Positions 18,042 through 27,011 of a stretch of DNA of 64,000 nt are shown here, in pieces. Position 1 is the first letter of the stretch. Each line of letters begins with the position of its first letter. The notes under the pieces were generated by a model. It searched no databases and was not told where the DNA came from. It saw only the letters and a list, made by a program, of their open reading frames with translations. The DNA comes from Burkholderiales bacterium (GTDB lineage Bacteria > Pseudomonadota > Gammaproteobacteria > Burkholderiales > SG8-41), in contig JALHRQ010000001.1 in NCBI GenBank assembly GCA_022841375.1, positions 298,882 through 362,881 of the forward strand. Direction: 5' to 3'. A program made the position numbers and the translations under genes.

Positions 18042-18524
18042 ATGGCTAAAGCATCGAAAATCGATATCGGCATCAAGGACAAGGACCGCAAAGCCATTGC
18101 CGACGGTCTGTCACGCCTGCTTGCGGACACCTACACGCTGTATCTCAAAACCCACAATTTCCACTGGAACGTGACCGGACCGATGTTCCAGACACTGCAC
18201 CTGATGTTCGAAACCCAGTACAACGAACTGGCGCTTGCCGTTGACCAGATCGCGGAACGCATCCGCGCCCTGGGTTATCCGGCGCCGGGCACTTACAGCG
18301 CTTACGCAAAGCTGTCATCGATCAAGGAAACCGCCGGCGTACCCAAAGCCGAAAAAATGATCGGGCTGCTGGTCGAAGGCCAGGAAGCTGTGGCACGCAC
18401 CGCACGTTCGATATTTCCGGTTGTCGACAAGGTCAACGACGAACCGACTGCAGATCTGCTGACGCAGCGCATGCAGGTGCACGAAAAAACCGCGTGGATG
18501 CTGCGCAGCCTGCTCGACAAGTAA
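18042..18524 (+). CDS. dps: Dps-family DNA-protecting ferritin
   Basis: The 160-residue protein belongs to the Dps mini-ferritins that form dodecamers, oxidise Fe(II) with H2O2 and protect DNA. Ferroxidase ligands are visible in [22 protein letters not shown] (His and acidic residue in the HxxxD/E pattern) and [12 protein letters not shown]. The N-terminus has several lysines ([17 protein letters not shown]), as in DNA-binding Dps proteins. The ATG at 18042 has AAAGGA upstream; longer in-frame versions would run back into rubredoxin and are rejected. Its place after oxyR, rubrerythrin and rubredoxin supports peroxide control. Confidence 0.94.
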   Translation: MAKASKIDIGIKDKDRKAIADGLSRLLADTYTLYLKTHNFHWNVTGPMFQTLHLMFETQYNELALAVDQIAERIRALGYPAPGTYSAYAKLSSIKETAGVPKAEKMIGLLVEGQEAVARTARSIFPVVDKVNDEPTADLLTQRMQVHEKTAWMLRSLLDK

Positions 18525-18600
18525 GCCGGCGCAGTTTGCGATTACACTTGAAATTACTCCCGGGGCTTATCGCAACAGCGCACACGCTTTGCAACCATCG

Positions 18601-18634
18601 GCCTCATCAGCGGCTTTGTGCTGATGAGGCTGTT
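18601..18634 (+). terminator. Rho-independent-like terminator after dps
   Basis: GCCTCATCAG and CTGATGAGGC form a perfect 10-bp stem with a 10-nt loop, followed by TGTTT. It separates dps from the rubredoxin reductase gene, which starts 48 bp later and probably has its own promoter. Confidence 0.7.
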
Positions 18635-18681
18635 TGATACCATGCTGCGCTGATTTTTAAAGATTGACTGAAAGAATACTC

Positions 18682-19827
18682 ATGCACCCGATCGTCATCA
18701 TTGGCAGCGGCCTCGCCGGATACAACACCGCGAAGGAACTGCGCAAACTCGACACCGCCACGCCGCTGGTCATCATCGCCTCCGACAGCAGTCCGTTTTA
18801 TTCCAAACCGATGCTGTCCAATGCCATCGCCTCGAAAAAAGCGCCGTCTGCGATCGCCCTGAACACACCGGACCAGATGGCCGCGCAATTGAATGCCACG
18901 GTGCGCGCCAACACCCGCATCGACGCCATCAACACTTCTGCGCATACGCTGCAGACCGGCGATGAAACGCTGCACTATTCGAAACTGGTGCTGGCGCTGG
19001 GCGCCGACCAGATCCGCCTGCCGATCGCCGGAAACGGGTCCGACAGCATCCTGACCGTCAACGACCTCGACGACTACGCCCGCTTTCGCACCGCACTCGA
19101 AGGCAAAAAACGCGTCGCCATCATCGGCGCCGGCCTGATCGGCTGCGAATTCGCCAATGACCTCGCCGCCGGCGGCTACGCCGTCGACATCATCGACATA
19201 GCCGCGCAGGCGCTGGGCCGCCTATTGCCGCCAGAAGGTGGCGCGATGCTCAAGGACAAACTGACAGCCCTGGGCGTGCACTGGCACCTCGGCACCAGTG
19301 TGCAGTCGGTGGATGCCGCCAACGGCGCCTGCACGCTGACACTGGCCAACGGCGCCATATTGCAGGCTGATCTTGTGTTGTCCGCCGTAGGCCTGAAGCC
19401 GCGCACCGCGCTCGCCGCCGCCGCCGGCATCAAGATCAACCGCGGCATCGTTGCCGACCGCCATCTCGCCACCAGCGCACCCGATGTCTACACCCTGGGC
19501 GACTGCGCCGAAATCGCAGGCTTGGTGATGCCCTATGTGATGCCGATCATGCACGCCTCGCGCGCGCTGGCGCAGACCCTCGCCGGCAAAACAACGGCGG
19601 TCTCCTTTCCCGCGATGCCGGTGATGGTGAAAACTCCGGCGTGCCCGACTATCGTCGCACCGCCCGCTGTCGGCGCAGCCGGCAACTGGCAGGTTGAAGC
19701 TACCGCTGACGGTGTGAAATCGCTGTTCAACAGTGCCGACGGCAAACTGCTCGGCTTTGCGCTCAACGGCGCGGCCACTGCGGAACGCGCCAAACTCGCG
19801 CCGCAACTGCCCGTCGTCCTCGCATGA
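18682..19827 (+). CDS. FAD-dependent rubredoxin reductase
   Basis: The 381-residue flavoprotein belongs to the rubredoxin-NAD+ reductase/AlkT type. The FAD-binding fold is at the N-terminus (IIGSGLAGYNTAKELRKL), the NAD(P)H-binding fold is near residue 150 (AIIGAGLIGCEFANDLA), and the second FAD motif is DVYTLGDCAEI. It would reduce the rubredoxin encoded upstream and so feed electrons to rubrerythrin. The ATG at 18682 begins directly at the flavin motif and is preferred to a TTG six codons upstream. It is the last gene of the peroxide-defence group. Confidence 0.92.
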   Translation: MHPIVIIGSGLAGYNTAKELRKLDTATPLVIIASDSSPFYSKPMLSNAIASKKAPSAIALNTPDQMAAQLNATVRANTRIDAINTSAHTLQTGDETLHYSKLVLALGADQIRLPIAGNGSDSILTVNDLDDYARFRTALEGKKRVAIIGAGLIGCEFANDLAAGGYAVDIIDIAAQALGRLLPPEGGAMLKDKLTALGVHWHLGTSVQSVDAANGACTLTLANGAILQADLVLSAVGLKPRTALAAAAGIKINRGIVADRHLATSAPDVYTLGDCAEIAGLVMPYVMPIMHASRALAQTLAGKTTAVSFPAMPVMVKTPACPTIVAPPAVGAAGNWQVEATADGVKSLFNSADGKLLGFALNGAATAERAKLAPQLPVVLA

Positions 19828-19878
19828 CAAGCAGGGAATCTGCAGGATGGGTAACGGCGGCAGTGTAGTATTCGCCCG

Positions 19879-20481
19879 ATGCTGCCGCCCATCACCAAAA
19901 CACTGTTGATCGCCAATGTCGCGATCTTCCTGCTGCAGGAAGTTCTCGGCAATATTCTGATTGTCTGGTTCGGCCTGTGGCCCTTCCACACGCCCGCCGC
20001 CTACGGTGCCGGCTTCATGCCGTGGCAGGTCATCACCTACGGTTTTATGCACGGCGGCCTGATGCACATCGGCTTCAATATGCTGGCGCTGTACATGTTC
20101 GGCGGCCAGCTGGAACGGGTGTTCGGCGCGCGGCGCTTCCTTATTTATTACCTCGGCTGCATTTTCGCCGCAGCCCTGACCCAATTGACCGTGCTGGCGC
20201 TGGCCGGCGGCGAAGTCTATCCGACGGTCGGTGCGTCTGGCGGTGTTTTCGGACTGCTGCTCGCCTACGGGCTGTTTTTCCCGCATCACAAGGTGATGCT
20301 GCTGTTCCCGCCGATTCCGATGCCGGCTTGGTTGTTTGTATCGTTGTACGGTTTGTTGGAAATTTACCTCGGCGTCACCGGCACCCAGTCCGGCGTCGCT
20401 CATTTTGCCCACCTCGGCGGCATGCTCGGTGGCTGGCTGCTGATCCGCCAATGGCGCCGGCGGCCGCCGGATCAGTACTGA
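19879..20481 (+). CDS. Rhomboid-family intramembrane serine protease
   Basis: The 200-residue protein has about six hydrophobic helices. The rhomboid catalytic dyad is visible as Ser in GASGGVFG and His in HFAHLGGMLGG; the early HGGLMHIGFNMLALYMFG motif is also typical. It cleaves membrane proteins within the bilayer; the substrate is unknown. Start is the ATG at 19879, 51 bp after the rubredoxin reductase gene. Confidence 0.93.
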   Translation: MLPPITKTLLIANVAIFLLQEVLGNILIVWFGLWPFHTPAAYGAGFMPWQVITYGFMHGGLMHIGFNMLALYMFGGQLERVFGARRFLIYYLGCIFAAALTQLTVLALAGGEVYPTVGASGGVFGLLLAYGLFFPHHKVMLLFPPIPMPAWLFVSLYGLLEIYLGVTGTQSGVAHFAHLGGMLGGWLLIRQWRRRPPDQY

Positions 20482-20482
20482 A

Positions 20483-20565
20483 GTTGTAGCAAGATCCCCC
20501 CCCCCCGGATTCCCCCCCCAAGGGGACTTCCTTCGGGGCGCACTTCGCTCCATCCGGGCTACAAC
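20483..20565. repeat. REP/MITE-like repeat between convergent genes
   Basis: The element is bounded by inverted ends GTTGTAGC (20483-20490) and GCTACAAC (20558-20565). It includes an 11-C run, GGATTC, a short nested repeat AAGGGGACTTCCTTCGGGGC and the REP end CATCCGGGCTAC. Related copies lie at 51.7-51.9, 55.4 and 58.4 kb. Confidence 0.8.
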
Positions 20566-20566
20566 A

Positions 20567-21424
20567 TCAGGCCCAGCAGCGCTGCAACACGCCGCGTATC
20601 CAGTCGTTTTCCGCTTCCAGTGTTGAATACACCAGCGGTTGGTGCATATCGGCATCACCGCGCATCCGCTGCAGGCGAGCGACGCGAACATTGGCATCGT
20701 TCACTGTATAACCGTAGCGTCCGTAACGGTCGCGCTCGATCGCGGTTTCTGCCGCCGGCGCCCCGCGCAACCAGATCCATTCCGCGACAAAATCCTGCGC
20801 CAGACGCTCCAACTCGGCATATAGCGCCTGATCGACAGGCTGTGACGGCTCGCAGGCCTGCGACTCTGATACATCTTCATGGCCGCGCAACCACCAGACG
20901 CGCGACCACTCGGCAGCACCTTCGGTTACCCGCAGCTCAATCGCCTCGCCGTCGCGGCTGATCTCGAACAGCGCATCGCGCTGATGATTCAGCACGTAGC
21001 CGCCCCACAGCTGCCGGTTGCGGCGCACCACGGCAAAAGCCAGCTGCAGCGTGCTGTCGGCAGCGATATCGAAATAACGGTTGGCCGCATCAGCAGCACC
21101 GGTCGCGATTAAATCCTCGGTGTGATCGACAATCTTGCCGCCGGCAATCTGAGCGCGGCCGCGGCGGCCCGCGGCCACATTGACCCACTCCGCCACCACC
21201 TCGAGCTGCGGAAATTCCTGCGACGCCAGCGCAAACGCAGGGAACGGCACGCCGCCGCGCACCTTGAAGTCGTAGGACAGCGCATCGTCGCCGTGATGCT
21301 CTTCGAATCCGCCCTCGAAAATTTCATCAACCAGCAGCGACTTGATGCGCGCATCCGCGGCCGGCAGCACGGCGCTGTCGCCGCTGACCGTCAGCGTGGC
21401 GTGGATCAGCAGATCGGCGCTCAT
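20567..21424 (-). CDS. Uncharacterised protein coupled to the FNT channel
   Basis: I do not recognise this 285-residue soluble protein. It has no signal peptide or membrane helix. Notable parts are an acidic segment FEGGFEEHHGDDAL near residue 40, several Trp-rich stretches (WSRVWWLRGHED, FVAEWIWLRG) and an RDRYGRYGYTV tract. Its ATG overlaps the stop of the formate/nitrite-type channel gene by 4 bp, so it is co-translated with it and may be a cytosolic partner. A longer in-frame start exists but falls inside the channel gene. The stop lies just beside a REP-type repeat. Confidence 0.75.
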   Translation of the reverse strand: MSADLLIHATLTVSGDSAVLPAADARIKSLLVDEIFEGGFEEHHGDDALSYDFKVRGGVPFPAFALASQEFPQLEVVAEWVNVAAGRRGRAQIAGGKIVDHTEDLIATGAADAANRYFDIAADSTLQLAFAVVRRNRQLWGGYVLNHQRDALFEISRDGEAIELRVTEGAAEWSRVWWLRGHEDVSESQACEPSQPVDQALYAELERLAQDFVAEWIWLRGAPAAETAIERDRYGRYGYTVNDANVRVARLQRMRGDADMHQPLVYSTLEAENDWIRGVLQRCWA

Positions 21425-22251
21425 TTGCCGATTTTTGTCGGGCGGATATAAATCACGTAGTACACCAGCGCAACCAGCACGCTGCCGCCGACGATGTTGC
21501 CGAGAATCACCGGCACCAGATTGCGCCACATCGCATACGCGGTGATGGCATCAGCACCGGCCGGCAGCACGATGGCCGATTCCTTCAACAACAGCGCCAG
21601 CGGAAAAAAATACATATTGGCGACCGAGTGTTCAAATCCTGCGGCAACAAACGCCGAGATCGGCAATACGATGGCAAAAAACTTGTCGGTCACGCTGCGC
21701 CCGGCAAGCACCATCCACACCGCCATGCACACCAGCACATTGCACAAGACGCCGCGGAAAAACAGCTCCGCCACCGGCATGGTACTTTTGGCAATGGCGA
21801 TTTTCAGATAGGACTGCGCGACCGCACCGCCGTTCATGCCGGCATGTCCTGACAGGAACACCAGCAGTGCCAGACCCGCCGCACCGGCAAAATTTGCCGC
21901 GCACACCACCGCCCAGTTGCGCAGCACCTCGGCGGTGCTCACCTTGCCGTCGGCCCAGGCCATCGCCAGCAGGTTGTTGCCGGTAAACAGTTCGGCACCC
22001 GCCACCACCACCAGCAGAAGGCCCAAGGAAAAACACACTCCGCCCAGAACGCGCGCCACGGCAAACGGCAAGCCGGCATCGCTGATCACCAGCGTGAAAT
22101 ACAAAGCCCCCAATCCGATGAATGCGCCGGCGAGTATGCCCAGCATGACCATCGACAGCAGCGGCAACCGTGCCTTGGTAACGCCGATGTTGTCGACGCG
22201 CTCGGCGATCTGCTGCGGCGAATAAGCATCCATACTGAAGTTGTCGACCAT
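21421..22251 (-). CDS. Formate/nitrite transporter (FNT) family channel
   Basis: The 276-residue protein has the six-helix FNT fold. Conserved features are GAFIGLGALYFTLV in helix 1, AGAELFTGNNLLAMAW in the first re-entrant loop, NWAVVCAANFAGA, FRGVLCNVLVCMAVWM and FEHSVANMYFFPLALL with the pore His. It moves formate, nitrite or a related small anion across the inner membrane; the specificity cannot be read from sequence. The ATG at 22251 has GGGGAGAACGGG upstream. It is the first gene of a two-gene leftward operon. Confidence 0.92.
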   Translation of the reverse strand: MVDNFSMDAYSPQQIAERVDNIGVTKARLPLLSMVMLGILAGAFIGLGALYFTLVISDAGLPFAVARVLGGVCFSLGLLLVVVAGAELFTGNNLLAMAWADGKVSTAEVLRNWAVVCAANFAGAAGLALLVFLSGHAGMNGGAVAQSYLKIAIAKSTMPVAELFFRGVLCNVLVCMAVWMVLAGRSVTDKFFAIVLPISAFVAAGFEHSVANMYFFPLALLLKESAIVLPAGADAITAYAMWRNLVPVILGNIVGGSVLVALVYYVIYIRPTKIGK

Positions 22252-22333
22252 CCCGTTCTCCCCTTATGACTTCACGCTGATACTTCATGGATAGTGTAAG
22301 CGCAGCGCGCGGAATCGGGTAATCTTGCGCCCC

Positions 22334-22744
22334 ATGAAAGTCCGCAAACGCACCACTGCGCTGAAGCTCGCCGACTATTACATGGGTCGCGACCGCGAGT
22401 ACCGCCGCGAACTGACGCCCGAACTGCGCGCCAATGCGCGTGAAACGGTGCGCCGCATAAACCGCCTGCTCAAGCGCGCCGGTCTGCTGCGCCAAGTCAG
22501 CTCCGGCTGGCGGCCCGCCGCCATCAACGCCGCAGTACCCGGCGCCGCCAAAGGCAGCAAACACATCAGTTGCCTTGCGATTGACCTGGAGGACCGCGAC
22601 GGCGCGCTCGATGCCTGGTGCCTCGCACATCTCGATGTACTCGAGGACATCGGCTTGTGGCTCGAACATCCGGCTGCCACGCCTGACTGGTGTCACCTGC
22701 AGACCCAACCGCCGCGCTCGGGAAAGCGCGTATTTGAACCATAA
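22334..22744 (+). CDS. M15-type zinc D-Ala-D-Ala peptidase domain protein
   Basis: The 136-residue protein matches the short peptidase M15 (VanX/endolysin-like) domain. Zinc ligands are suggested by SSGWRPAAIN, GSKHISCLAIDLED (His and Asp) and DWCHLQTQ (His). No signal peptide is visible, which is unusual for a cell-wall peptidase. Such small versions also occur in phages, but no other phage gene is near. ATG at 22334 is preferred over a TTG three codons upstream. Confidence 0.82.
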   Translation: MKVRKRTTALKLADYYMGRDREYRRELTPELRANARETVRRINRLLKRAGLLRQVSSGWRPAAINAAVPGAAKGSKHISCLAIDLEDRDGALDAWCLAHLDVLEDIGLWLEHPAATPDWCHLQTQPPRSGKRVFEP

Positions 22745-22766
22745 GTTATTGTTTTAAATAACTATT

Positions 22767-23474
22767 TTAATCCAGAAAAGTTGCATATTCTGCCAGCGTA
22801 ATGCGCTCCGGCTGGAAGGTGTTGACCACCGCATCACCGTCGGCATAACCCATTGCCATGCCGCAGATCACCACCCACTCGGAGCCCAGGCCCAGTTCGC
22901 GCCGCACCACATCGGGATAACTGGCAATCGACGCTTCTGCACAGGTATGCAAACCGCGCGCACGAGCCGCCAGCATCAGCGTCTGCAGAAACATGCCGTA
23001 ATCCAGCCAGCTGCCTTTTTCCAGTTTCCGGTCAATCGTAAAAACCAGGCCGGCGGGGGCGCCGAAAAAAGTGTAATTGCTGGCGCGATAGGCCTTGGAT
23101 TTTTGGTGATCCCCTTTGCCGATACCGAGGGTTCCATACAAACCCCAGCCGCAGGCGCGGCGGCGCGCAAGATAAGGCTCGAACACAGGATCGGTGTAGT
23201 AATCGTAATCGCGTTGGTGTCCCGGCTCATCGTCAAGAAACGCGCTTTGAATCGCCGTGCCGACGCGCTTCAGCGTCGCGCCGGTCAGCACATGCACGCG
23301 CCACGGCTGGATGTTTGAACCGCTGGGCGCATGGCGGCCAAGTTCGACGATTTCGCGCAACAGTGCGGGTGGCACTGCAGCGGATTTATAAGCGCGAACC
23401 GAGCGGCGCGTACGCGTGGCCTCAAACACATCGGCTGCGGGTTCGCAGGATAACTGCTGATTACCGGGATTCAT
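22767..23474 (-). CDS. Nitroreductase-family flavoprotein
   Basis: The 235-residue protein is an FMN-binding NAD(P)H oxidoreductase of the nitroreductase fold. RTRRSVRAYKSAAVP and APSGSNIQPWRVHV near the N-terminus bind FMN phosphate, and GLHTCAEASIASYPDVVR and VICGMAMGYADGDA-type segments lie near the C-terminus. It would reduce nitroaromatics, quinones or a related substrate. Its ATG overlaps the stop of the Bug receptor gene upstream by 4 bp, implying co-expression with uptake of its substrate. Confidence 0.93.
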   Translation of the reverse strand: MNPGNQQLSCEPAADVFEATRTRRSVRAYKSAAVPPALLREIVELGRHAPSGSNIQPWRVHVLTGATLKRVGTAIQSAFLDDEPGHQRDYDYYTDPVFEPYLARRRACGWGLYGTLGIGKGDHQKSKAYRASNYTFFGAPAGLVFTIDRKLEKGSWLDYGMFLQTLMLAARARGLHTCAEASIASYPDVVRRELGLGSEWVVICGMAMGYADGDAVVNTFQPERITLAEYATFLD

Positions 23475-24433
23475 TCCGCTTTCACTCCTGCATCACGGAT
23501 CACTTTGCTCCAGATTTCGATTTCCCGCGCCAGATGCCGGCGCAAATCCTCCGGCGGTCCCGGCAAGGGCTCCGCACCCTGCGCCAGCAGACGATCGCGC
23601 GTTTGCGGCTCCTGCAGCAAGGCGGAGATTTCAGCATTGAGCCGGGTCACGATGGGCTGCGGCGTTTTCGCCGCGGTAAACACACCAAACCAGCCCACGG
23701 CATTGAATCCCGGCAAGCCGGTCTCGGCCAGTGTCGGCAGCTCCGGAAACACCACCGAACGTTTGTTGCTGGTGACACCGATGCCGCGCAACTGGCCCTT
23801 GCGGATATACGGCGACAGCACCAGCACGTTGTCGATCGCCGCATCCAGCCGCCCGCCGAGCAGATCAGGTATCACCGCGCCGGTGCCCTTGTACGGCACG
23901 TAAAGCATGTCGATGCCCGCGCTGCGTTTGAGCAATTCGCCGGTCAGCCGCTGCAGCGAACCCGGCGTCGAACCGGCCCAGCTCAACTTGCCCGGATTGG
24001 CTTTGGCATGCGCGATCAGCTCGGTCATGTTTTTGATCGGCAAAGACGATTGCACGACCAGCACGTACGGGGATGTTCCGATAAACGCCACCGGCGCCAG
24101 ATCTGCCTGCAAATCGAACGGCAGCTTGAACAGCGTACTGATGGTGCCCCAGGAACCCGCCGCCATGATCAGCGTGTAACCGTCGGGCTGCGCATTGACC
24201 GCGAGATTGATGCCGATGATGCCGCTCGCCCCGGGCCGGTTGTCGACGACGACCTGCTGCCCCAGTTTTTCGGACAGACGGGCGGCAACGATGCGCCCCA
24301 TCACATCGGTGCTGCCGCCCGCCGGCAGACCAATGACCATGCGGATCGGTCGCTGCGGATAAGACTGCGCATGAACGCAACCCCAGATGATGACTGCAAT
24401 GACCGCAACAGCCCAGCGAAAACGCTTGCTCAT
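23471..24433 (-). CDS. Bug/TctC-family periplasmic solute receptor
   Basis: The 320-residue protein begins with a signal peptide ending CVHAQ, then SYPQRPIRMVIGLPAGGSTDVMGRI and NRPGASGIIGINLA, the usual Bug first lobe. PYKGTGAVIPDLLGG is the second-lobe loop. The ATG at 24433 is preceded by GGGAGGAGAAC. It is translationally coupled to the nitroreductase, which suggests a nitroaromatic or related aromatic acid as ligand (inference). Confidence 0.93.
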   Translation of the reverse strand: MSKRFRWAVAVIAVIIWGCVHAQSYPQRPIRMVIGLPAGGSTDVMGRIVAARLSEKLGQQVVVDNRPGASGIIGINLAVNAQPDGYTLIMAAGSWGTISTLFKLPFDLQADLAPVAFIGTSPYVLVVQSSLPIKNMTELIAHAKANPGKLSWAGSTPGSLQRLTGELLKRSAGIDMLYVPYKGTGAVIPDLLGGRLDAAIDNVLVLSPYIRKGQLRGIGVTSNKRSVVFPELPTLAETGLPGFNAVGWFGVFTAAKTPQPIVTRLNAEISALLQEPQTRDRLLAQGAEPLPGPPEDLRRHLAREIEIWSKVIRDAGVKAE

Positions 24434-24543
24434 GTTCTCCTCCCGCCTGTTATTCAAAGCAATTTACCACCGACCAGCGGCATGCGGTGATGGCGCAGCG
24501 GATTGACCGTCGCGCCGCGCTTCGTCACACTGCCCGCGCCACC

Positions 24544-25707
24544 ATGAACATGCCCACCCTGCGCACCGGAATCGTCTTCGCCCTGCTGCAGCTGTTTTTC
24601 ACGCTGACCTGGACGGTGTATGTGATCTTCCTGCCGCGACTGGCGGCTGAAGCGGGCATTGCAAAATCATGGGTCATCTGGATTCTGGTTGCCGATCAAC
24701 TGGTGTTCCTCATCGCCGACTGGGCGATGGGTGTCAAAGCCGACCGCAGCGCACGCATCGTCGGCAAACTCGGGCCGCAGATCGGATTGATCACGCTGAT
24801 CTCGGCGTTGGCCTTCCTCGCCATGCCGCTCGCCGCACCGAACGGCAGTCCGCTGCTGTTTCTCGCGGTGACCTTCGTCTGGACCATCACTTCATCGGCG
24901 CTGCGCGCGCCGCCGCTGGTGCTGATCGGCAAATACGCCGCAGCCGGCGCCAAACCGTGGCTGTCGGGATTGTGGTTGTTGGGCCTGGGCATCGCCGGCG
25001 CCATCGCACCCTACCTGACCGGCCTTTTGCGCGACACCGACCCGCGCCTGCCTTTTGCGCTGGCCTCGATTGCGGTGGCACTCACCGCCTGGGCAATGGC
25101 CTGGGCCGAACGCAAGCTCGCGGCTTCCGCCCCGACAGAATCCGCTGCACCGGCGAAGCCGCTGTCGATTCCGCTGTTCCTGATCGTTGTCGCACTCGCA
25201 GCGCTCGGCTTCCAGATTCACTTTTCGCTGAACTCGGCACCGCAATATCTGCGTTACGCCGCGCCGGCCGAGCTCGGTCAGCTGATGCCGCTGTTCTGGG
25301 TGGGTTTCAATCTCGCGATGTTGCCGCTGACCTGGATCATCCGCCGTCATGGCGACTTCAAAGTGCTCGCTGCGGGCGCCGCCATCGGCGCGGTTGCGGT
25401 GCTGTTTTCCGCACAGGCCGGGGCGCTGGGTCCGTTGATCACCGCACAAGTCATTGCCGGGGCGGCATGGGCTGCGGTGATGTTCGGTGCCTTTGGTGCA
25501 GCAACCACGCTCGGACACACCGGCCGCGAAGGTTTCAGCGCCGGCGGCATGCATTCGATGTTTGCGCTGGCGGCGATGCTGCGCATCCTGGTCATCGCCA
25601 CCCAGTTCAATCAGGACAAGGAACTCATGCAGGCGCTGACCTGGGCGCCGGCACTGTGCTGGGGCGCCGCGGCGCTGCTGATGATTGCGCGTTTACGCCG
25701 CGCCTGA
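24544..25707 (+). CDS. MFS transporter
   Basis: This hydrophobic protein of about 387 residues has 11-12 predicted helices. A loop 2-3 motif GVKADRSARIVGKLGPQIG fits the major facilitator pattern. It diverges from the Bug gene at 24433. The start is uncertain: GTG/ATG at 24487-24490 and ATG at 24544 or 24550 are all in frame and none has a clear ribosome-binding site; 24544 places the signal-anchor helix at the normal position. The substrate is unknown. Its end overlaps the convergent GIY-YIG gene by 15 bp. Confidence 0.85.
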   Translation: MNMPTLRTGIVFALLQLFFTLTWTVYVIFLPRLAAEAGIAKSWVIWILVADQLVFLIADWAMGVKADRSARIVGKLGPQIGLITLISALAFLAMPLAAPNGSPLLFLAVTFVWTITSSALRAPPLVLIGKYAAAGAKPWLSGLWLLGLGIAGAIAPYLTGLLRDTDPRLPFALASIAVALTAWAMAWAERKLAASAPTESAAPAKPLSIPLFLIVVALAALGFQIHFSLNSAPQYLRYAAPAELGQLMPLFWVGFNLAMLPLTWIIRRHGDFKVLAAGAAIGAVAVLFSAQAGALGPLITAQVIAGAAWAAVMFGAFGAATTLGHTGREGFSAGGMHSMFALAAMLRILVIATQFNQDKELMQALTWAPALCWGAAALLMIARLRRA

Positions 25708-25962
25708 AGCGAGAATCAGCGCGAGTTTTTGTGCGCGGCTCAGCTGTTTGATCTGGTACTCGCGCTTGCTGGCCGCCGATCGATCAGAGGCCGCCTCCTG
25801 ATAGACCAGCCTTACCGGCCGGCGCGAACGCGTATAACTGGCACCCTGCCCCTTGTGGGTATTGTGTTCTGTGATGCGGCGCTCGAGGTCGCGCGCAATA
25901 CCGGTGTACAGACTGCCGTCAGCGCAACGCACGATATAAACCTGCCACGCATCGGCCGTCAA
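25693..25962 (-). CDS. GIY-YIG nuclease-domain protein (YhbQ/UPF0213 type)
   Basis: The 89-residue protein is a single GIY-YIG domain: WQVYIVRCADGSLYTGIA, the conserved Arg in ARDLERRITEHN, the GASYTRSRRPVRLVY segment and the Glu-bearing KREYQIKQLSR. Homologues act on DNA or are of unknown substrate. I place the start at a TTG (25962) with AGGAG six nt upstream. The longer version starting at 26034 would run into the promoter and 5' end of the divergent gene and adds no conserved sequence. Confidence 0.85.
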   Translation of the reverse strand: MTADAWQVYIVRCADGSLYTGIARDLERRITEHNTHKGQGASYTRSRRPVRLVYQEAASDRSAASKREYQIKQLSRAQKLALILASGAA

Positions 25963-26007
25963 AAACCGCTCCTGATCCGGTGGAACTGCCCAGTGAAGGC
26001 CCGTATG

Positions 26008-26568
26008 ATGCCGTCTATGAAAAAGTTTCGCCATCTGCTGATCACGTTAAGCCTTGTCGCCCATGCGGCCTTTGCCGCCGATTCCACCAAAACCATGTTC
26101 GGCGTGGAGCTCGGCAGCCGTTTCAGTTTTCCCGTCTGCGAACGCGGCGAAGACGCGCTGACCAAACGCCACTGCTACAACCCGAAGCACACCGTCAAAA
26201 CCGCCTGGGGCGGTGAGGAGCAGCAACTGTTCTATCCCCGCACCGCCATCGTGCCTTACGCCCGCGGCGAGCTCACCGTTGGAGTCGTCAACGGCGTGAT
26301 CGAAGCTGTTCACGTCCACACCTGGGGCATCGAAGCGCAGAGCAATGCACTCGATGCGCTCAGGAAGAAATACGGCAATCCCGCGCGCAGCCGTGCCGTG
26401 AAAATGAAAGGCCTGCGTTCACGCTTTCCCGTGCAGTATGCGGAGTGGGACATGAAGGACTACTCGGTCCGCTTTGAGGGCGTCATCAACAGCGTCGACT
26501 GGGGCCGCATCACGCTGGCGACCAACCGCTACCTGCAGCTCGCCAAAACTCCTGCCGCGGCGCGCTGA
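26008..26568 (+). CDS. Exported protein of unknown function
   Basis: The protein of about 186 residues has a signal peptide (MKKFRHLLITLSLVAHAAFA) and a mature domain with two Cys pairs (FPVCERGED and KRHCYNPKH). I recognise no family with confidence. The pattern GIEAQSNALDALRKKYGNP and the later W-rich end resemble small periplasmic proteins that bind peptide or ligand. ATGs at 26005, 26008 and 26017 are possible; AAGG lies 8 nt before 26008. Confidence 0.72.
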   Translation: MPSMKKFRHLLITLSLVAHAAFAADSTKTMFGVELGSRFSFPVCERGEDALTKRHCYNPKHTVKTAWGGEEQQLFYPRTAIVPYARGELTVGVVNGVIEAVHVHTWGIEAQSNALDALRKKYGNPARSRAVKMKGLRSRFPVQYAEWDMKDYSVRFEGVINSVDWGRITLATNRYLQLAKTPAAAR

Positions 26569-26630
26569 ACGCACGCCGGCCTTATCGGCAACCGGTTGTT
26601 ATTATTTGAATATCCGGTCAGGCCGGAATA

Positions 26631-27011
26631 TCAGGCGGTCAGCAAGCCGCGATCCAGCAGATAACGCCGGCCCTTGCCGGAAATCCGGAAGTGAGCATCG
26701 CCGCCTTCCGCGGCGTGCACGAAATTCAGCTTCACCAGGAACAACAGATACGTTTCGACGATCTGGATATTGACCTGGTTGGCGCCGGCGATCTCCTGCG
26801 GATAGCCGCGTTCGACCCGCGACAGGTATTCCAGCGTGCGCACTGCGTCGCCATCGAGCGTTTCCCATTTCGGGATGAACCACGCCAGCTCATCTTGCAA
26901 GCGCACGTTCTCGGCTTTCAGTTCCGCATGCTCGCGAACCAGCGTTTCCAACTGCGCACGATACTGCGCCGCGGCCGGTACTTCCTTCAGCAACCTGTTC
27001 ATCCATTCCAC
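26631..27011 (-). CDS. Small coiled-coil plus winged-helix protein, unknown
   Basis: In this 126-residue protein, residues 15-45 form a coiled coil (LETLVREHAELKAENVRLQD). Residues 60-126 look like a winged helix (LEYLSRVERGYPQEIA, then a long helix and the wing HFRISGKGRRYLLDRGLL). It may be a small DNA- or protein-binding regulator. GTG at 27011 has AAGGGGA at good spacing; an ATG three codons in is the alternative. It is convergent with the exported protein upstream; a short inverted repeat near 26610-26632 lies between them. Confidence 0.68.
   Translation of the reverse strand: MEWMNRLLKEVPAAAQYRAQLETLVREHAELKAENVRLQDELAWFIPKWETLDGDAVRTLEYLSRVERGYPQEIAGANQVNIQIVETYLLFLVKLNFVHAAEGGDAHFRISGKGRRYLLDRGLLTA

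Noticed and set aside
19222..20697. 491-codon minus-strand frame opposite rubredoxin reductase and rhomboid
   Set aside because: It mirrors two well-supported genes and has low-complexity composition without domains.
22334..22744. Prophage remnant suggested by the M15 peptidase
   Set aside because: No other phage gene, integrase or attachment site is nearby.
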